From positions 5,518,001 to 5,582,000 of the forward strand of contig CM061109.1 in assembly GCA_030770545.1 (NCBI GenBank): a DNA stretch of 64,000 nt. Direction: 5' to 3'. The position numbers and the translations under genes were made by a program. Source of the DNA: Macropodus opercularis. Its lineage: Eukaryota; Chordata; Actinopteri; Anabantiformes; Osphronemidae. Under the pieces are notes generated by a model. It was not told the DNA's origin. It ran no database searches and saw only the letters and a list, made by a program, of their open reading frames with translations. Of this stretch, positions 45,917-58,364 are shown one piece after another; position 1 is the first letter of the stretch, and the number at the start of each line of letters is the position of its first letter.

Positions 45917-46803
45917 GTGAGTGTTATTAATATGCTGCTAGACTGGCATAGAGGGCCACAGCTACACACTGCTCCTCAGCTACAGGAGGCAGCAGCTTAG
46001 GCTGTAGCACAACACAGAATAAAATACGCTCAAATCTATTATTTGTTGCAGAATCTGAATCAAAGTCTTGTTTTTATTCACCAGGAAATCACCAGGATGA
46101 AGTTTGCCTGCCTGCTCCTGACCCTGTTTCTCTCTGAAGCTTTCTCTGTCCCCCCGACTATTCGGTTAAGCTTCCGACAGAAACACATAATCAGTGGAGG
46201 GACCTTCAGAACATGTGCAAACCGCATGAGGCCCATCAACCATTTTCATATGGATTGTAGACCTTCAAACACTCATAATGGATCCCTCTGATACAGTTAG
46301 TGGCCTCTGCTGCAGGATTCTTCACCAGACGATTACTTGTACTTCATCTTATAACCTGGTGTTCTGTGGAGGGGGGCGGGGCAATTATCCTGACTGTACC
46401 TATAATGCTGCTGTTGAACTGCCCAACAAAAGAATTAGAATCGAGTGTGTCACTGCTGTGCCTCATCATTTTGCAGGATATGTTTCAGGACGGTGGTTGT
46501 AATCAGACATCACTGTGCCTGAGCTGTGCTGTTACTGCTGTTTACTAGAGCTGCCTATTCAGCAGATGTTCCTGGTGGTTTTATTTAGCTTCCAACGGCT
46601 GAGTTACATCTTGTAATCTTGCTTTATTCACCTGTCTTAGTGTGAGTTATTAGGAATGATCATGATGAAGTATGTCAGAATCTTCCATTTATCAATAATT
46701 CATTGTTTTGTGGGAGATGTGTCTCAGATGCTTGAGGAAACCACTAAAGTCTGATTTCCAGTCCACTTGTATTACTCTGCTTTGTCAACATCAACGAAAT
46801 AAA
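45917..46803 (+). pseudogene. RNase A superfamily gene, frameshifted (secreted ribonuclease-like)
   Basis: An untranslated exon ends at a GTGAGT donor (45,918), and a 167-base intron ends TTTTTATTCACCAG at 46,084, the usual two-exon plan. The ATG is at 46,097. Residues 1-18 form a signal peptide. H30 in RQKHI corresponds to catalytic His12. C54-R55-P56-S57-N58-T59 aligns with the CKPVNT signature but has Arg where catalytic Lys41 belongs. At 46,274 two bases are missing relative to the expected frame. The rest continues in another frame to the stop at 46,500-46,502, with the YPDCTY and IRIEC cysteines and PHHF, whose second His matches His119. The poly(A) signal is AATAAA at 46,798-46,803. 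Family members degrade RNA and some act in host defence or angiogenesis. The frameshift and K41R argue that this copy is dead or catalytically altered. Confidence 0.75.
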
Positions 46804-46828
46804 GTTTTGGCACCTGACACTGTTGTGA

Positions 46829-47050
46829 TCACTTTCTAGTTTTCAGTTTTTTTAACATATTTAAGACCTTATTAAAACAGTTAGTGGCGTGTATGGAGTC
46901 AGAGGCGATGACGGCTTTGTGCTCTGTGGCCTCCAGCCTTTCCCTCTGGATGAGCAGCCACCGTCTTCTTTCTGAGATCCAGGCTGACTGCTTCACGTCG
47001 TGGCATGAATAAACCACTGCTTTTCTCAGTCCAGGTTTCAGTGACACCAA
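46829..47050 (-). other. Unidentified minus-strand open frame, possibly transposon-derived
   Basis: A 73-codon frame rich in Arg and Lys with WISERRRWLLIQRERLEATE. It looks like ordinary coding sequence and not skewed DNA, but I do not recognise it. It ends abruptly at both sides, which suggests a fragment of a dispersed element. Confidence 0.2.
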
Positions 47051-47174
47051 CCATCACACTAAGGTGAGTGAATCAGAAAAACACTAATTCGAGCATGGCC
47101 TCAGTCAGGTATCATCCAATTGTGTTTATAATAATAAATTAATAATATTAGAATGAAATATGACAGAGCAGTAT

Positions 47175-48356
47175 GATGGTGTAGCAGTTAGCACTGTTGC
47201 CTCACAGCAAGAGGCTTTTTCTCTGTGTCTGTGTGGTTTTTCTTCAGTTTCTTCCATCAGCCCAATGACATGAAGTCAATTAATTTAAAATTGCTTGTAA
47301 GTGTGACTGAAAGAGTGAGCGATGATCTGTCTGTCTCTATAAGTAGCCCTGTGGTGGACTTTGTTCTTTTACGTGTGTGTGTACAGGTTTAACATTGCAT
47401 AAAGCTTTGCTTTAGTGACTAATGGTAACTAATTGATAAGAGATCCCATGAAAATCAGATCATTAATTTATACTTGAGTGTTTTCTGCAGGAAAACACAT
47501 GGAACCAGCGTCTGGTTCCATGCTTAATCTGTGCATTAATACCCCCATAGGTTTCAGTCCACCTCAAACCACAGCTGCAATATATGTGTTGCACTTTTGT
47601 CTATGTGCCTCTCAGCTATCTGCTCTCAGGTTAAAGCTGCAGTAACAGTCAAGTCGCTGAAGTGATCTGGACACAGAGGATTCTCATCCAGGATCGTGTA
47701 GAGGAAAGACCATAAAAAATGAAATAAAAATAGATTCAATTTTCAATTCAATTCATTTCAACTTTATTTATATAGCAAAAATTCACAACATCAGTTATCT
47801 CAAGGCGCTTTACAAGTAAGGTTTAAGACCTTACACAACTAGACCCAACAAATCCCAGATAGAGCAAGCTTTTAATTGTAGCCAATCAATAAATTGTACA
47901 TTTTAATAGCAACAGCGGAAAAACTCTCTCTATAGAGGAAGAAACCTCCAGCAGACCCAGGCTCAGTGTGGGCGGCCATCTGCCTTGACCGGTTGGGGTG
48001 AGGGGATAGAGAAGAGAGAAAAGAACACAACCACAACAACAAAACAAGCAGCAACAGAACACAGGCAGAATGGTTGGACCAGCAAATGAACACTGGAGAC
48101 ACACGGCTCTGAGTCTGACGATACCTGGAGATGAGAATAGAGTTAGTCACATGTAGACATGGAGGCATGTTAGTGGATACAGGAAATGGAAAAGTAGAGG
48201 AGCTCAGTGAATGAAGGACGTCCCCCAGCATCTAAGTCTAAGAGACTCAATCAAATTCGACCTTTCTTTAATCTAGAGAGGAATCAGTGTCTGCTGAAAC
48301 AAGACGTTGTGTAGCATGTTTCTTAGAATAAAGTCTCTTTTAAATGACCGACCGTG
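47175..48356 (+). repeat. Unit C, copy 3
   Basis: It begins with the teleost repeat marked GTAGCAGTTAGCACTGTTGC and then follows unit C copy 1 closely. Near 47,510-47,530 about 475 bases of copy 1 are missing, with GGAACCAGCGTCTGGTTCC forming a small palindrome at the scar. It passes into unit B at exactly the same junction as copy 1. Confidence 0.85.
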
Positions 48357-48469
48357 TTACAGGTTCAGAGGTTAATCATAAAATCCTCCTTTTTCTGTTT
48401 AGAGAAACCTTTCCCTTGTGTCGACTGTAACCCTCAGTCTGGACTCAGGCGTCAGTCGGCAGACTGTCC

Positions 48470-48487
48470 GTCCAACTTCTGACACCA
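48470..48487 (-). other. Degenerate tRNA-Leu primer-binding site of the array monomer (representative)
   Basis: On the minus strand TGGTGTCAGAAGTTGGAC follows the LTR-like block after three bases. It differs from the exact site at 35,618 by a few bases. The same position recurs in every monomer. Confidence 0.5.
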
Positions 48488-48490
48488 AGA

Positions 48491-49060
48491 TGTCGTGGAA
48501 AAACCTTCTTCAAATGCTGGAACATACTGAGAAAACTAGAGGAGCATGTTGGTGTAATGAACCAGCTCAACGTTTAGTACGTGCTGGCATGAGGAAGACA
48601 TCCTACAGCGAACCACTGTCTTCTGATGGATGTTAACACCAGAGCTTCTTATATATTGTAACACAATGGTTTAGCCACCCCTCGCATGCTACCTGCTGTC
48701 TAAACGCATGTTCCATTTGGCCAACAGACCAACCTGGTAAAGCTTCTAACTTCCCCATTTTGTTCCCTGTGGTTGTGTAGATTGACTTGGGCCGGTGCTT
48801 AAACTTTCAATGGGCTTATCATTCACACAGGGGTTTTCACTCACACTGATCTTCCCATCTCATCGTACGGTTGGATCTTATCACACATACTCTAACTTTG
48901 GGTGACTCTCTTCAGCCAGGTAGTTTGTATGACACATTCGTTCCGAGCAACGTACCCTGTAGTGTGCTTATCAGCAATGCACACGGGACACTGAAGGAGT
49001 CATCGCAAAGCTTATGATGTTATTATATCAGTCATACGCCCATTTTATTCAGATGGGACA
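48491..49060 (-). mobile_element. LTR-like block of the array monomer (representative)
   Basis: Minus-strand ends are TGTCCC and CGACA, 570 bases. A TATA-like ATATATAAG lies about 160 bases before the end on that strand. An AATAAA close to the upstream end is in an unusual place for an LTR, so the call stays moderate. No Gag or Pol sequence adjoins any copy. Confidence 0.4.
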
Positions 49061-49384
49061 TCCCTAGATGTATGAATGCTCTAAAACATAAAATCAACTC
49101 AAATAAAACTAAATACAAGCTAGGTTTACCACAAAGTGACACAAATGAAGACAAAAAAAATCTGCTTTAAAACATAGGCCACAATGTTGCTGAACTTTTT
49201 CTTACACATGTGGTCGATTCTCTTTAAACCCATTAATGACTTACACAACGTAAGAATTCAGTATTTGTAATATCCTACATGTAACTTCACTGTAACATTC
49301 ACTGACCACTAAAGAAATGACAGAACGCGTCAGGTGACTAAACCATTTCACAGAGCTACACACACATTCTTCACCTACACATAG

Positions 49385-49580
49385 TTGCTTCAGAACACTG
49401 GACTCACTCTGAATGGAGCGTCCGCTGTCTGCCTCCTGTCCCGGATGTCAGGCGGGAATCCAGTCCTGTTTCTGTGGAGCAGGTGGAACTTTTCCCTGGT
49501 GTCGGCTGTAACCATTAGTCTGGACTCAGGCGCCGGTCAGCAGACTGTCCATCACACATTTATACTACAAAATAAAACCA
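49385..49580 (-). other. Leader-like core 1 of unit B with splice-like borders (representative)
   Basis: On the minus strand an acceptor-like TTTTATTTTGTAG precedes the core, and GTGAGT follows CCATTCAGA at its end. Core 2, about 514 bases further on, has the same ending with GTGAGT. The two cores align over about 165 bases, including GGCGGGAATCCAGTCCT and GTCTGGACTCAGGCG in plus orientation. Core 2 carries an extra stop in the frame that is open in core 1, so protein coding on the minus strand is unlikely. Confidence 0.35.
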
Positions 49581-52500
49581 ATATAAATCAAATTAATCAA
49601 AATACAAGCTAGGTTTAACACAAAGGTACATGTAAGTAGACACAGAAGTTTTAAAGCTATGCCCAAATCAATGCTTTGCCCCAACCTACAGGGAACTACT
49701 GTAATCTGTCAATACCCAAAGCATCTATTCTATACATTTGCACTTTCAGTCCAAAACCTGTTAACTAATGATCAGTAGCCTGAGCATCACAGAGAGGAGA
49801 CTTGTTGGCTCTCGCCTCAACAATGAGTTTATGTTACAAGTTCAGAGGTTCATCGTAAAATACTGTGATGTAATTTCAGTTTGTATGTGATATAAAAGAT
49901 GGTTCATAACACTGTACTCACTGTGAACGGAGCATCCGCTGTCCGCCTCCTGTTCCGAACATCAGGCGGGAATCCAGTCCTCCTTTTTCTGTTTAGAGGA
50001 ACCTTTCCCTTGTGTCGACTGTAACCCTCAGTCTGGACTCAGGCGTCAGTCGGCAGACTGTCCGTCCAACTTCTGACACCAAGATGTCGTGGAAAAACCT
50101 TCTTCAAATGCTGGAACATACTGAGAAAACTAGAGGAGCATGTTGGTGTAATGAACCAGCTCAACGTTTAGTACGTGCTGGCATGAGGAAGACATCCTAC
50201 AGCGAACCACTGTCTTCTGATGGTTGTTAACACCAGAGCTTCTTATATATTGTAACACAATGGTTTAGCCACCCCTCGCATGCTACCTGCTGTCTAAACG
50301 CATGTTCCATTTGGCCAACACACCAACCTGGTAAAGCTTCTAACTTCCCCATTTTGTTCCCTGTGGTTGTGTAGATTCACTTGGGCCGGTGCTTAAACTT
50401 TCAATGGGCTTATCATTCACACAGGGGTTTTCACTCACACTGATCTTCCCATCTCATCGTATGGTTGGATCTTATCAAACATACTCTAACTTTGGGTGAC
50501 TCTCTTCAGCCAGGTAGTTTGTATGACACATTCGTTCCGAGCAACGTACCCTGTAGTGTGCTTATCAGCAATGCACACGGGACACTGAAGGAGTCATCGC
50601 AAAGCTTATGATGTTATTATATCAGTCATACGCCCATTTTATTCAGATGGGACATCCCTAGATGTATGAATGCGCTAAAACATAAAATCAACTCAAATAA
50701 AACTAAATACAAGCTAGGTTTACCACAAAGTCACACAAATGAAGACAAAAAAAATCTGCTTTAAAACATAGGCCACAATGTTGCTGAACTTTTTCTTACA
50801 CATGTGGTCGATTCTCTTTAAACCCATTAATGACTTACACAACGTAAGACTTCAGTATTTGTTATATCCTACATGTAACTTCACTGTAACATTCACTGAC
50901 CACTAAAGAAATTACAGAACGCGTCAGGTGACTAAACCATTTCACAGAGCTACACACACATTCTTCACCTACACATAGTTGCTTCAGAACACTGGACTCA
51001 CTCTGAATGGAGCGTCCGCTGTCTGCCTCCTGTCCCGGATGTCAGGCGGGAATCCAGTCCTGTTTCTGTGGAGCAGGTGGAACTTTTCCCTGGTGTCGGC
51101 TGTAACCATCAGTCTGGACTCAGGCGCCGGTCAGCAGACTGTCCATCACACTTTTATGCTACAAAATAAAACCAATATAAATCAAATTAATCAAAATACA
51201 AGCTAGGTTTAACACAAAGGTACATGTAATTAGACACAGAAGTTTTAAAGCTATGCCCAAATCAATGCTTTGCCCCAACCTACAGGGAACTCCTGTAATC
51301 TGTCAATACCCAAAGCATCTATTCTATACATTTGCACTTTCAGTCCAAAACCTGTTAACTAATGATCAGTAGCCTGAGCATCACAGAGAGGAGACTTGTT
51401 GGCTATCACATCAACAATGAGTTTATGTTACAAGTTCAGAGGTTCATCGTAAAATACTGTGATGTAATTTCAGTTTGTATGTGATATAAAAGATGGTTCA
51501 TAACACTGTACTCACTGTGAACGGAGCATCCGCTGTCCGCCTCCTGTTCCGAACATCAGGCGGGAATCCAGTCCTCCTTTTTCAGTTTAGAGGAACCTTT
51601 CCCTTGTGTCAGCTGTAACCCTCAGTCTGGACTCAGGCGTCAGTCGGCAGACTGTCCGTCCAACTTCTGACACCAAGATGTCGTGGAAAAACCTTCTTCA
51701 AATGCTGGAACATACTGAGAAAACTAGAGGAGCATGTTGGTGTAATGAACCAGCTCAACGTTTAGTACGTGCTGGCATGAGGAAGACATCCTACAGCGAA
51801 CCACTGTCTTCTGATGGATGTTAACACCAGAGCTTCTTATATATTGTAACACAATGGTTTAGCCACCCCTCGCATGCTACCTGCTGTCTAAACGCATGTT
51901 CCATTTGGCCAACACACCAACCTGGTAAAGCTTCTAACTTCCCCATTTTGTTCCCTGTGGTTGTGTAGATTCACTTGGGCCGGTGCTTAAACTTTCAATG
52001 GGCTTATCATTCACACAGGGGTTTTCACTCACACTGATCTTCCCATCTCATCGTATGGTTGGATCTTATCACACATACTCTAACTTTGGGTGACTCTCTT
52101 CAGCCAGGTAGTTTGTATGACACATTCGTTCCGAGCAACGTACCCTGTAGTGTGCTTATCAGCAATGCACACGGGACACTGAAGGAGTCATCGCAAAGCT
52201 TATGATGTTATTATATCAGTCATACGCCCATTTTATTCAGATGGGACATCCCTAGATGTATGAATGCTCTAAAACATAAAATCAACTCAAATAAAACTAA
52301 ATACAAGCTAGGTTTACCACAAAGTGACACAAATGAAGACAAAAAAATCTGCTTTAAAACATAGGCCACAATGTTGCTGAACTTTTTCTTACACATGTGG
52401 TCGATTCTCTTTAAACCCATTAATGACTTACACAACGTAAGACCTCAGTATTTGTAATATCCTACATGTAACTTCACTGTAACATTCACTGACCACTAAA

Positions 52501-55500
52501 GAAATTACAGAACGCGTCAGGTGACTAAACCATTTCACAGAGCTACACACACATTCTTCACCTACACATAGTTGCTTCAGAACACTGGACTCACTCTGAA
52601 TGGAGCGTCCGCTGTCTGCCTCCTGTCCCGGATGTCAGGCGGGAATCCAGTCCTGTTTCTGTGGAGCAGGTGGAACTTTTCCCTGGTGTCGGCTGTAACC
52701 ATCAGTCTGGACTCAGGCGCCGGTCAGCAAACTGTCCATCACACTTTTATACTACAAAATAAAACCAATATAAATCAAATTAATCAAAATACAAGCTAGG
52801 TTTAACACAAAGGTACATGTAATTAGACACAGAAGTTTTAAAGCTATGCCCAAATCAATGCTTTGCCCCAACCTACAGGGAACTCCTGTAATCTGTCAAT
52901 ACCCAAAGCATCTATTCTATACATTTGCACTTTCAGTCCAAAACCTGTTAACTAATGATCAGTAGCCTGAGCATCACAGAGAGGAGACTTGTTGGCTCTC
53001 GCCTCAACAATGAGTTTATGTTACAAGTTCAGAGGTTCATCGTAAAATACTGTGATGTAATTTCAGTTTGTATGTGATATAAAAGATGGTTCATAACACT
53101 GTACTCACTGTGAACGGAGCATCCGCTGTCCGCCTCCTGTTCCGAACATCAGGCGGGAATCCAGTCCTCCTTTTTCTGTTTAGAGGAACCTTTCCCTTGT
53201 GTCGACTGTAACCCTCAGTCTGGACTCAGGCGTCAGTCGGCAGACTGTCCGTCCAACTTCTGACACCAAGATGTCGTGGAAAAACCTTCTTCAAATGCTG
53301 GAACATACTGAGAAAACTAGAGGAGCATGTTGGTGTAATGAACCAGCTCAACGTTTAGTACGTGCTGGCATGAGGAAGACATCCTGCAGCGAACCACTGT
53401 CTTCTGATGGATGTTAACACCAGAGCTTCTTATATATTGTAACACAATGGTTTAGCCACCCCTCGCATGCTACCTGCTGTCTAAACGCATGTTCCATTTG
53501 GCCAACACACCAACCTGGTAAAGCTTCTAACTTCCCCATTTTGTTCCCTGTGGTTGTGTAGATTCACTTGGGCCAGTACTTAAACTTTCAATGGGCTTAT
53601 CATTCACACAGGGGTTTTCACTCACACTGATCTTCCCATCTCATCGTATGGTTGGATCTTATCACACATACTCTAACTTTGGGTGACTCTCTTCAGCCAG
53701 GTAGTTTGTATGACACATTCGTTCCGAGCAACGTACCCTGTAGTGTGCTTATCAGCAATGCACACGGGACACTGAAGGAGTCATCGCAAAGCTTATGATG
53801 TTATTATATCAGTCATACGCCCATTTTATTCAGATGGGACATCCCTAGATGTATGAATGCTCTAAAACATAAAATCAACTCAAATAAAACTAAATACAAG
53901 CTAGGTTTACCACAAAGTGACACAAATGAAGACAAAAAAAATCTGCTTTAAAACATAGGCCACAATGTTGCTGAACTTTTTCTTACACATGTGGTCGATT
54001 CTCTTTAAACCCATGAATGACTTACACAACGTAAGACTTCAGTATTTGTAATATCCTACATGTAACTTCACTGTAACATTCACTGACCACTAAAGAAATT
54101 ACAGAACGCGTCAGGTGACTAAACCATTTCACAGAGCTACACACACATTCTTCACCTACACATAGTTGCTTCAGAACACTGGACTCACTCTGAATGGAGC
54201 GTCCGCTGTCTGCCTCCTGTCCCGGATGTCAGGCGGGAATCCAGTCCTGTTTCTGTGGAGCAGGTGGAACTTTTCCCTGGTGTCGGCTGTAACCATCAGT
54301 CTGGACTCAGGCGCCGGTCAGCAGACTGTCCATCACACTTTTATACTACAAAATAAAACCAATATAAATCAAATTAATCAAAATACAAGCTAGGTTTAAC
54401 ACAAAGGTACATGTAAGTAGACACAGAAGTTTTAAAGCTATGCCCAAATCAATGCTTTGCCCCAACCTACAGGGAACTCCTGTAATCTGTCAATACCCAA
54501 AGCATCTATTCTATACATTTGCACTTTCAGTCCAAAACCTGTTAACTAATGATCAGTAGCCTGAGCATCACAGAGACGAGACTTGTTGGCTCTCGCCTCA
54601 ACAATGAGTTTATGTTACAAGTTCAGAGGTTCATCGTAAAATACTGTGATGTAATTTCAGTTTGTATGTGATATAAAAGATGGTTCATAACACTGTACTC
54701 ACTGTGAACGGAGCATCCGCTGTCCGCCTCCTGTTCCGAACATCAGGCGGGAATCCAGTCCTCCTTTTTCTGTTTAGAGGAACCTTTCCCTTGTGTCGAC
54801 TGTAACCCTCAGTCTGGACTCAGGCGTCAGTCGGCAGACTGTCCGTCCAACTTCTGACACCAAGATGTCGTGGAAAAACCTTCTTCAAATGCTGGAACAT
54901 ACTGAGAAAACTAGAGGAGCATGTTGGTGTAATGAACCAGCTCAACGTTTAGTACGTGCTGGCATGAGGAAGACATCCTACAGCGAACCACTGTCTTCTG
55001 ATGGATGTTAACACCAGAGCTTCTTATATATTGTAACACAATGGTTTAGCCACCCCTCGCATGCTACCTGCTGTCTAAACGCATGTTCCATTTGGCCAAC
55101 ACACCAACCTGGTAAAGCTTCTAACTTCCCCTTTTTGTTCCCTGTGGTTGTGTAAATTCACTTGGGCCGGTGCTTAAACTTTCAATGGGCTTATCATTCA
55201 CACAGGGGTTTTCACTCACACTGATCTTCCCATCTCATCGTATGGTTGGATCTTATCAAACATACTCTAACTTTGGGTGACTCTCTTCAGCCAGGTAGTT
55301 TGTATGACACATTCGTTCCGAGCAACGTACCCTGTAGTGTGCTTATCAGCAATGCACACGGGACACTGAAGGAGTCATCGCAAAGCTTATGATGTTATTA
55401 TATCAGTCATACGCCCATTTTATTCAGATGGGACATCCCTAGATGTATGAATGCTCTAAAACATAAAATCAACTCAAATAAAACTAAATACAAGCTAGGT

Positions 55501-56353
55501 TTACCACAAAGTCACACAAATGAAGACAAAAAAAATCTGCTTTAAAACATAGGCCACAATGTTGCTGAACTTTTTCTTACACATGTGGTCGATTCTCTTT
55601 AAACCCATTAATGACTTACACAACGTAAGACTTCAGTATTTGTAATATCCTACATGTAACTTCACTGTAACATTCACTGACCACTAAAGAAATTACAGAA
55701 TGCGTCAGGTGACTAAACCATTTCACAGAGCTACACACACATTCTTCACCTACACATAGTTGCTTCAGAACACTGGACTCACTCTGAATGGAGCGTCCGC
55801 TGTCTGCCTCCTGTCCCGGATGTCAGGCGGGAATCCAGTCCTGTTTCTGTGGAGCAGGTGGAACTTTTCCCTGGTGTCGGCTGTAACCATTAGTCTGGAC
55901 TCAGGCGCCGGTCAGCAGACTGTCCATCACACTTTTATACTACAAAATAAAACCAATATAAATCAAATTAATCAAAATACAAGCTAGGTTTAACACAAAG
56001 GTACATGTAAGTAGACACAGAAGTTTTAAAGCTATGCCCAAATCAATGCTTTGCCCCAACCTACAGGGAACTCCTGTAATCTGTCAATACCCAAAGCATC
56101 TATTCTATACTTTTGCACTTTCAGTCCAAAACCTGTTAACTAATGATCAGTAGCCTGAGCATCACAGAGAGGAGACTTGTTGGCTCTCGCCTCAACAATG
56201 AGTTTATGTTACAAGTTCAGAGGTTCATCGTAAAATACTGTGATGTAATTTCAGTTTGTATGTGATATAAAAGATGGTTCATAACACTGTACTCACTGTG
56301 AACGGAGCATCCGCTGTCCGCCTCCTGTTCCGAACATCAGGCGGGAATCCAGT

Positions 56354-58364
56354 CCTCCTTTTTCTGTTTAGAGGAACCTTTCCCTTGTGTCGACTGTAAC
56401 CCTCAGTGTGGACTCAGGCGTCAGTCGGCAGACTGTCCGTCCAACTTCTGACACCAAGATGTCGTGGAAAAACCTTCTTCAAATGCTGGAACATACTGAG
56501 AAAACTAGAGGAGCATGTTGGTGTAATGAACCAGCTCAACGTTTAGTACGTGCTGGCATGAGGAAGACATCCTACAGCGAACCACTGTCTTCTGATGGAT
56601 GTTAACACCAGAGCTTCTTATATATTGTAACACAATGGTTTAGCCACCCCTCGCATGCTACCTGCTGTCTAAACGCATGTTCCATTTGGCCAACAGACCA
56701 ACCTGGTAAAGCTTCTAACTTCCCCATTTTGTTCCCTGTGGTTGTGTAGATTCACTTGGGCCGGTGCTTAAACTTTCAATGGGCTTATCATTCACACAGG
56801 GGTTTTCACTCACACTGATCTTCCCATCTCATCGTATGGTTGGATCTTATCAAACATACTCTAACTTTGGGTGACTCTCTTCAGCCAGGTAGTTTGTATG
56901 ACACATTCGTTCCGAGCAACGTACCCTGTAGTGTGCTTATCAGCAATGCACACGGGACACTGAAGGAGTCATCAGGCGGGAATCCAGTCCTGTTTCTGTG
57001 GAGCAGGTGGAACTTTTCCCTGGTGTCGGCTGTAACCATCAGTCTGGACTCAGGTGCCGGTCAGCAGACTGTCCATCACACTTTTATACTACAAAATAAA
57101 ACCAATATAAATCAAATTAATCAAAATACAAGCTAGGTTTAACACAAAGGTACATGTAAGTAGACACAGAAGTTTTAAAGCTATGCCCAAATCAATGCTT
57201 TGCCCCAACCTACTGGGAACTCCTGTAATCTGTCAATACCCAAAGCATCTATTCTATACATTTGCACTTTGTATAGAACAACTTTGGGTGACTCTCTTCA
57301 GCCAGGTAGTTTGTGTGACACATTCGTTCCGAGCAACGTACCCTGTAGTGTGCTTATCAGCAATGCACACGGGACACTGAAGGAGTCATCGCAAAGTTTA
57401 TGATGTTATTATATCAGTCATACGCCCATTTTATTCAGATGGGACATCCCTAGATGTATGAATGCTCTAAAACATAAAATCAACTCAAATAAAACTAAAT
57501 ACAAGCTAGGTTTACCACAAAGTGACACAAATGAAGACAAAAAAAATCTGCTTTAAAACATAGGCCACAATGTTGCTGAACTTTTTCTTACACATGTGGT
57601 CGATTCTCTTTAAACCCATTAATGACTTACACAAGGTAAGACTTCAGTATTTGTAATATCCTACATGTAACTTCACTGTAACATTCACTGACCACTAAAG
57701 AAATGACAGAACGCGTCAGGTGACTAAACCATTTCACAGAGCTACACACACATTCTTCACCTACACATAGTTGCTTCAGAACACTGGACTCACTCTGAAT
57801 GGAGCGTCCGCTGTCTGCCTCCTGTCCCGGATGTCAGACGGGAATCCAGTCCTGTTTCTGTGGAGCAGGTGGAACTTTTCCCTGGTGTCGGCTGTAACCA
57901 TCAGTCTGGACTCAGGCGCCGGTCAGCAGACGGTCCATCACACTTTTATACTACAAAATAAAACCAAAATAAATCAAATTAATCAAAATACAAGCTAGGT
58001 TTAACACAAAGGTACATGTAAGTAGACACAGAAGTTTTAAAGCTATGCCCAAATCAATGCTTTGCCCCAACCTACTGGGAACTCCTGTAATCTGTCAATA
58101 CCCAAAGCATCTATTCTATACATTTGCACTTTCAGTCCAAAACCTGTTAACTAATGATCAGTAGCCTGAGCATCACAGAGAGGAGACTTGTTGGCTCTCG
58201 CCTCAACAATGAGTTTATGTTACAAGTTCAGAGGTTCATCGTAAAATACTGTGATGTAATTTCAGTTTGTATGTGATATAAAAGATGGTTCATAACACTG
58301 TACTCACTGTGAACGGAGCATCCGCTGTCCGCCTCCTGTTCCGAACATCAGGCGGGAATCCAGT
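56354..58364 (+). repeat. Recombinant 2,011-bp monomer in the array
   Basis: The monomer runs normally to 56,973, then jumps to the middle of core 1 at AGGCGGGAATCC and proceeds to 57,270. It then jumps back to ACTTTGGGTGACTC within the LTR-like block and continues normally. The result is 417 bases longer than a standard monomer and has two novel junctions. Confidence 0.9.
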
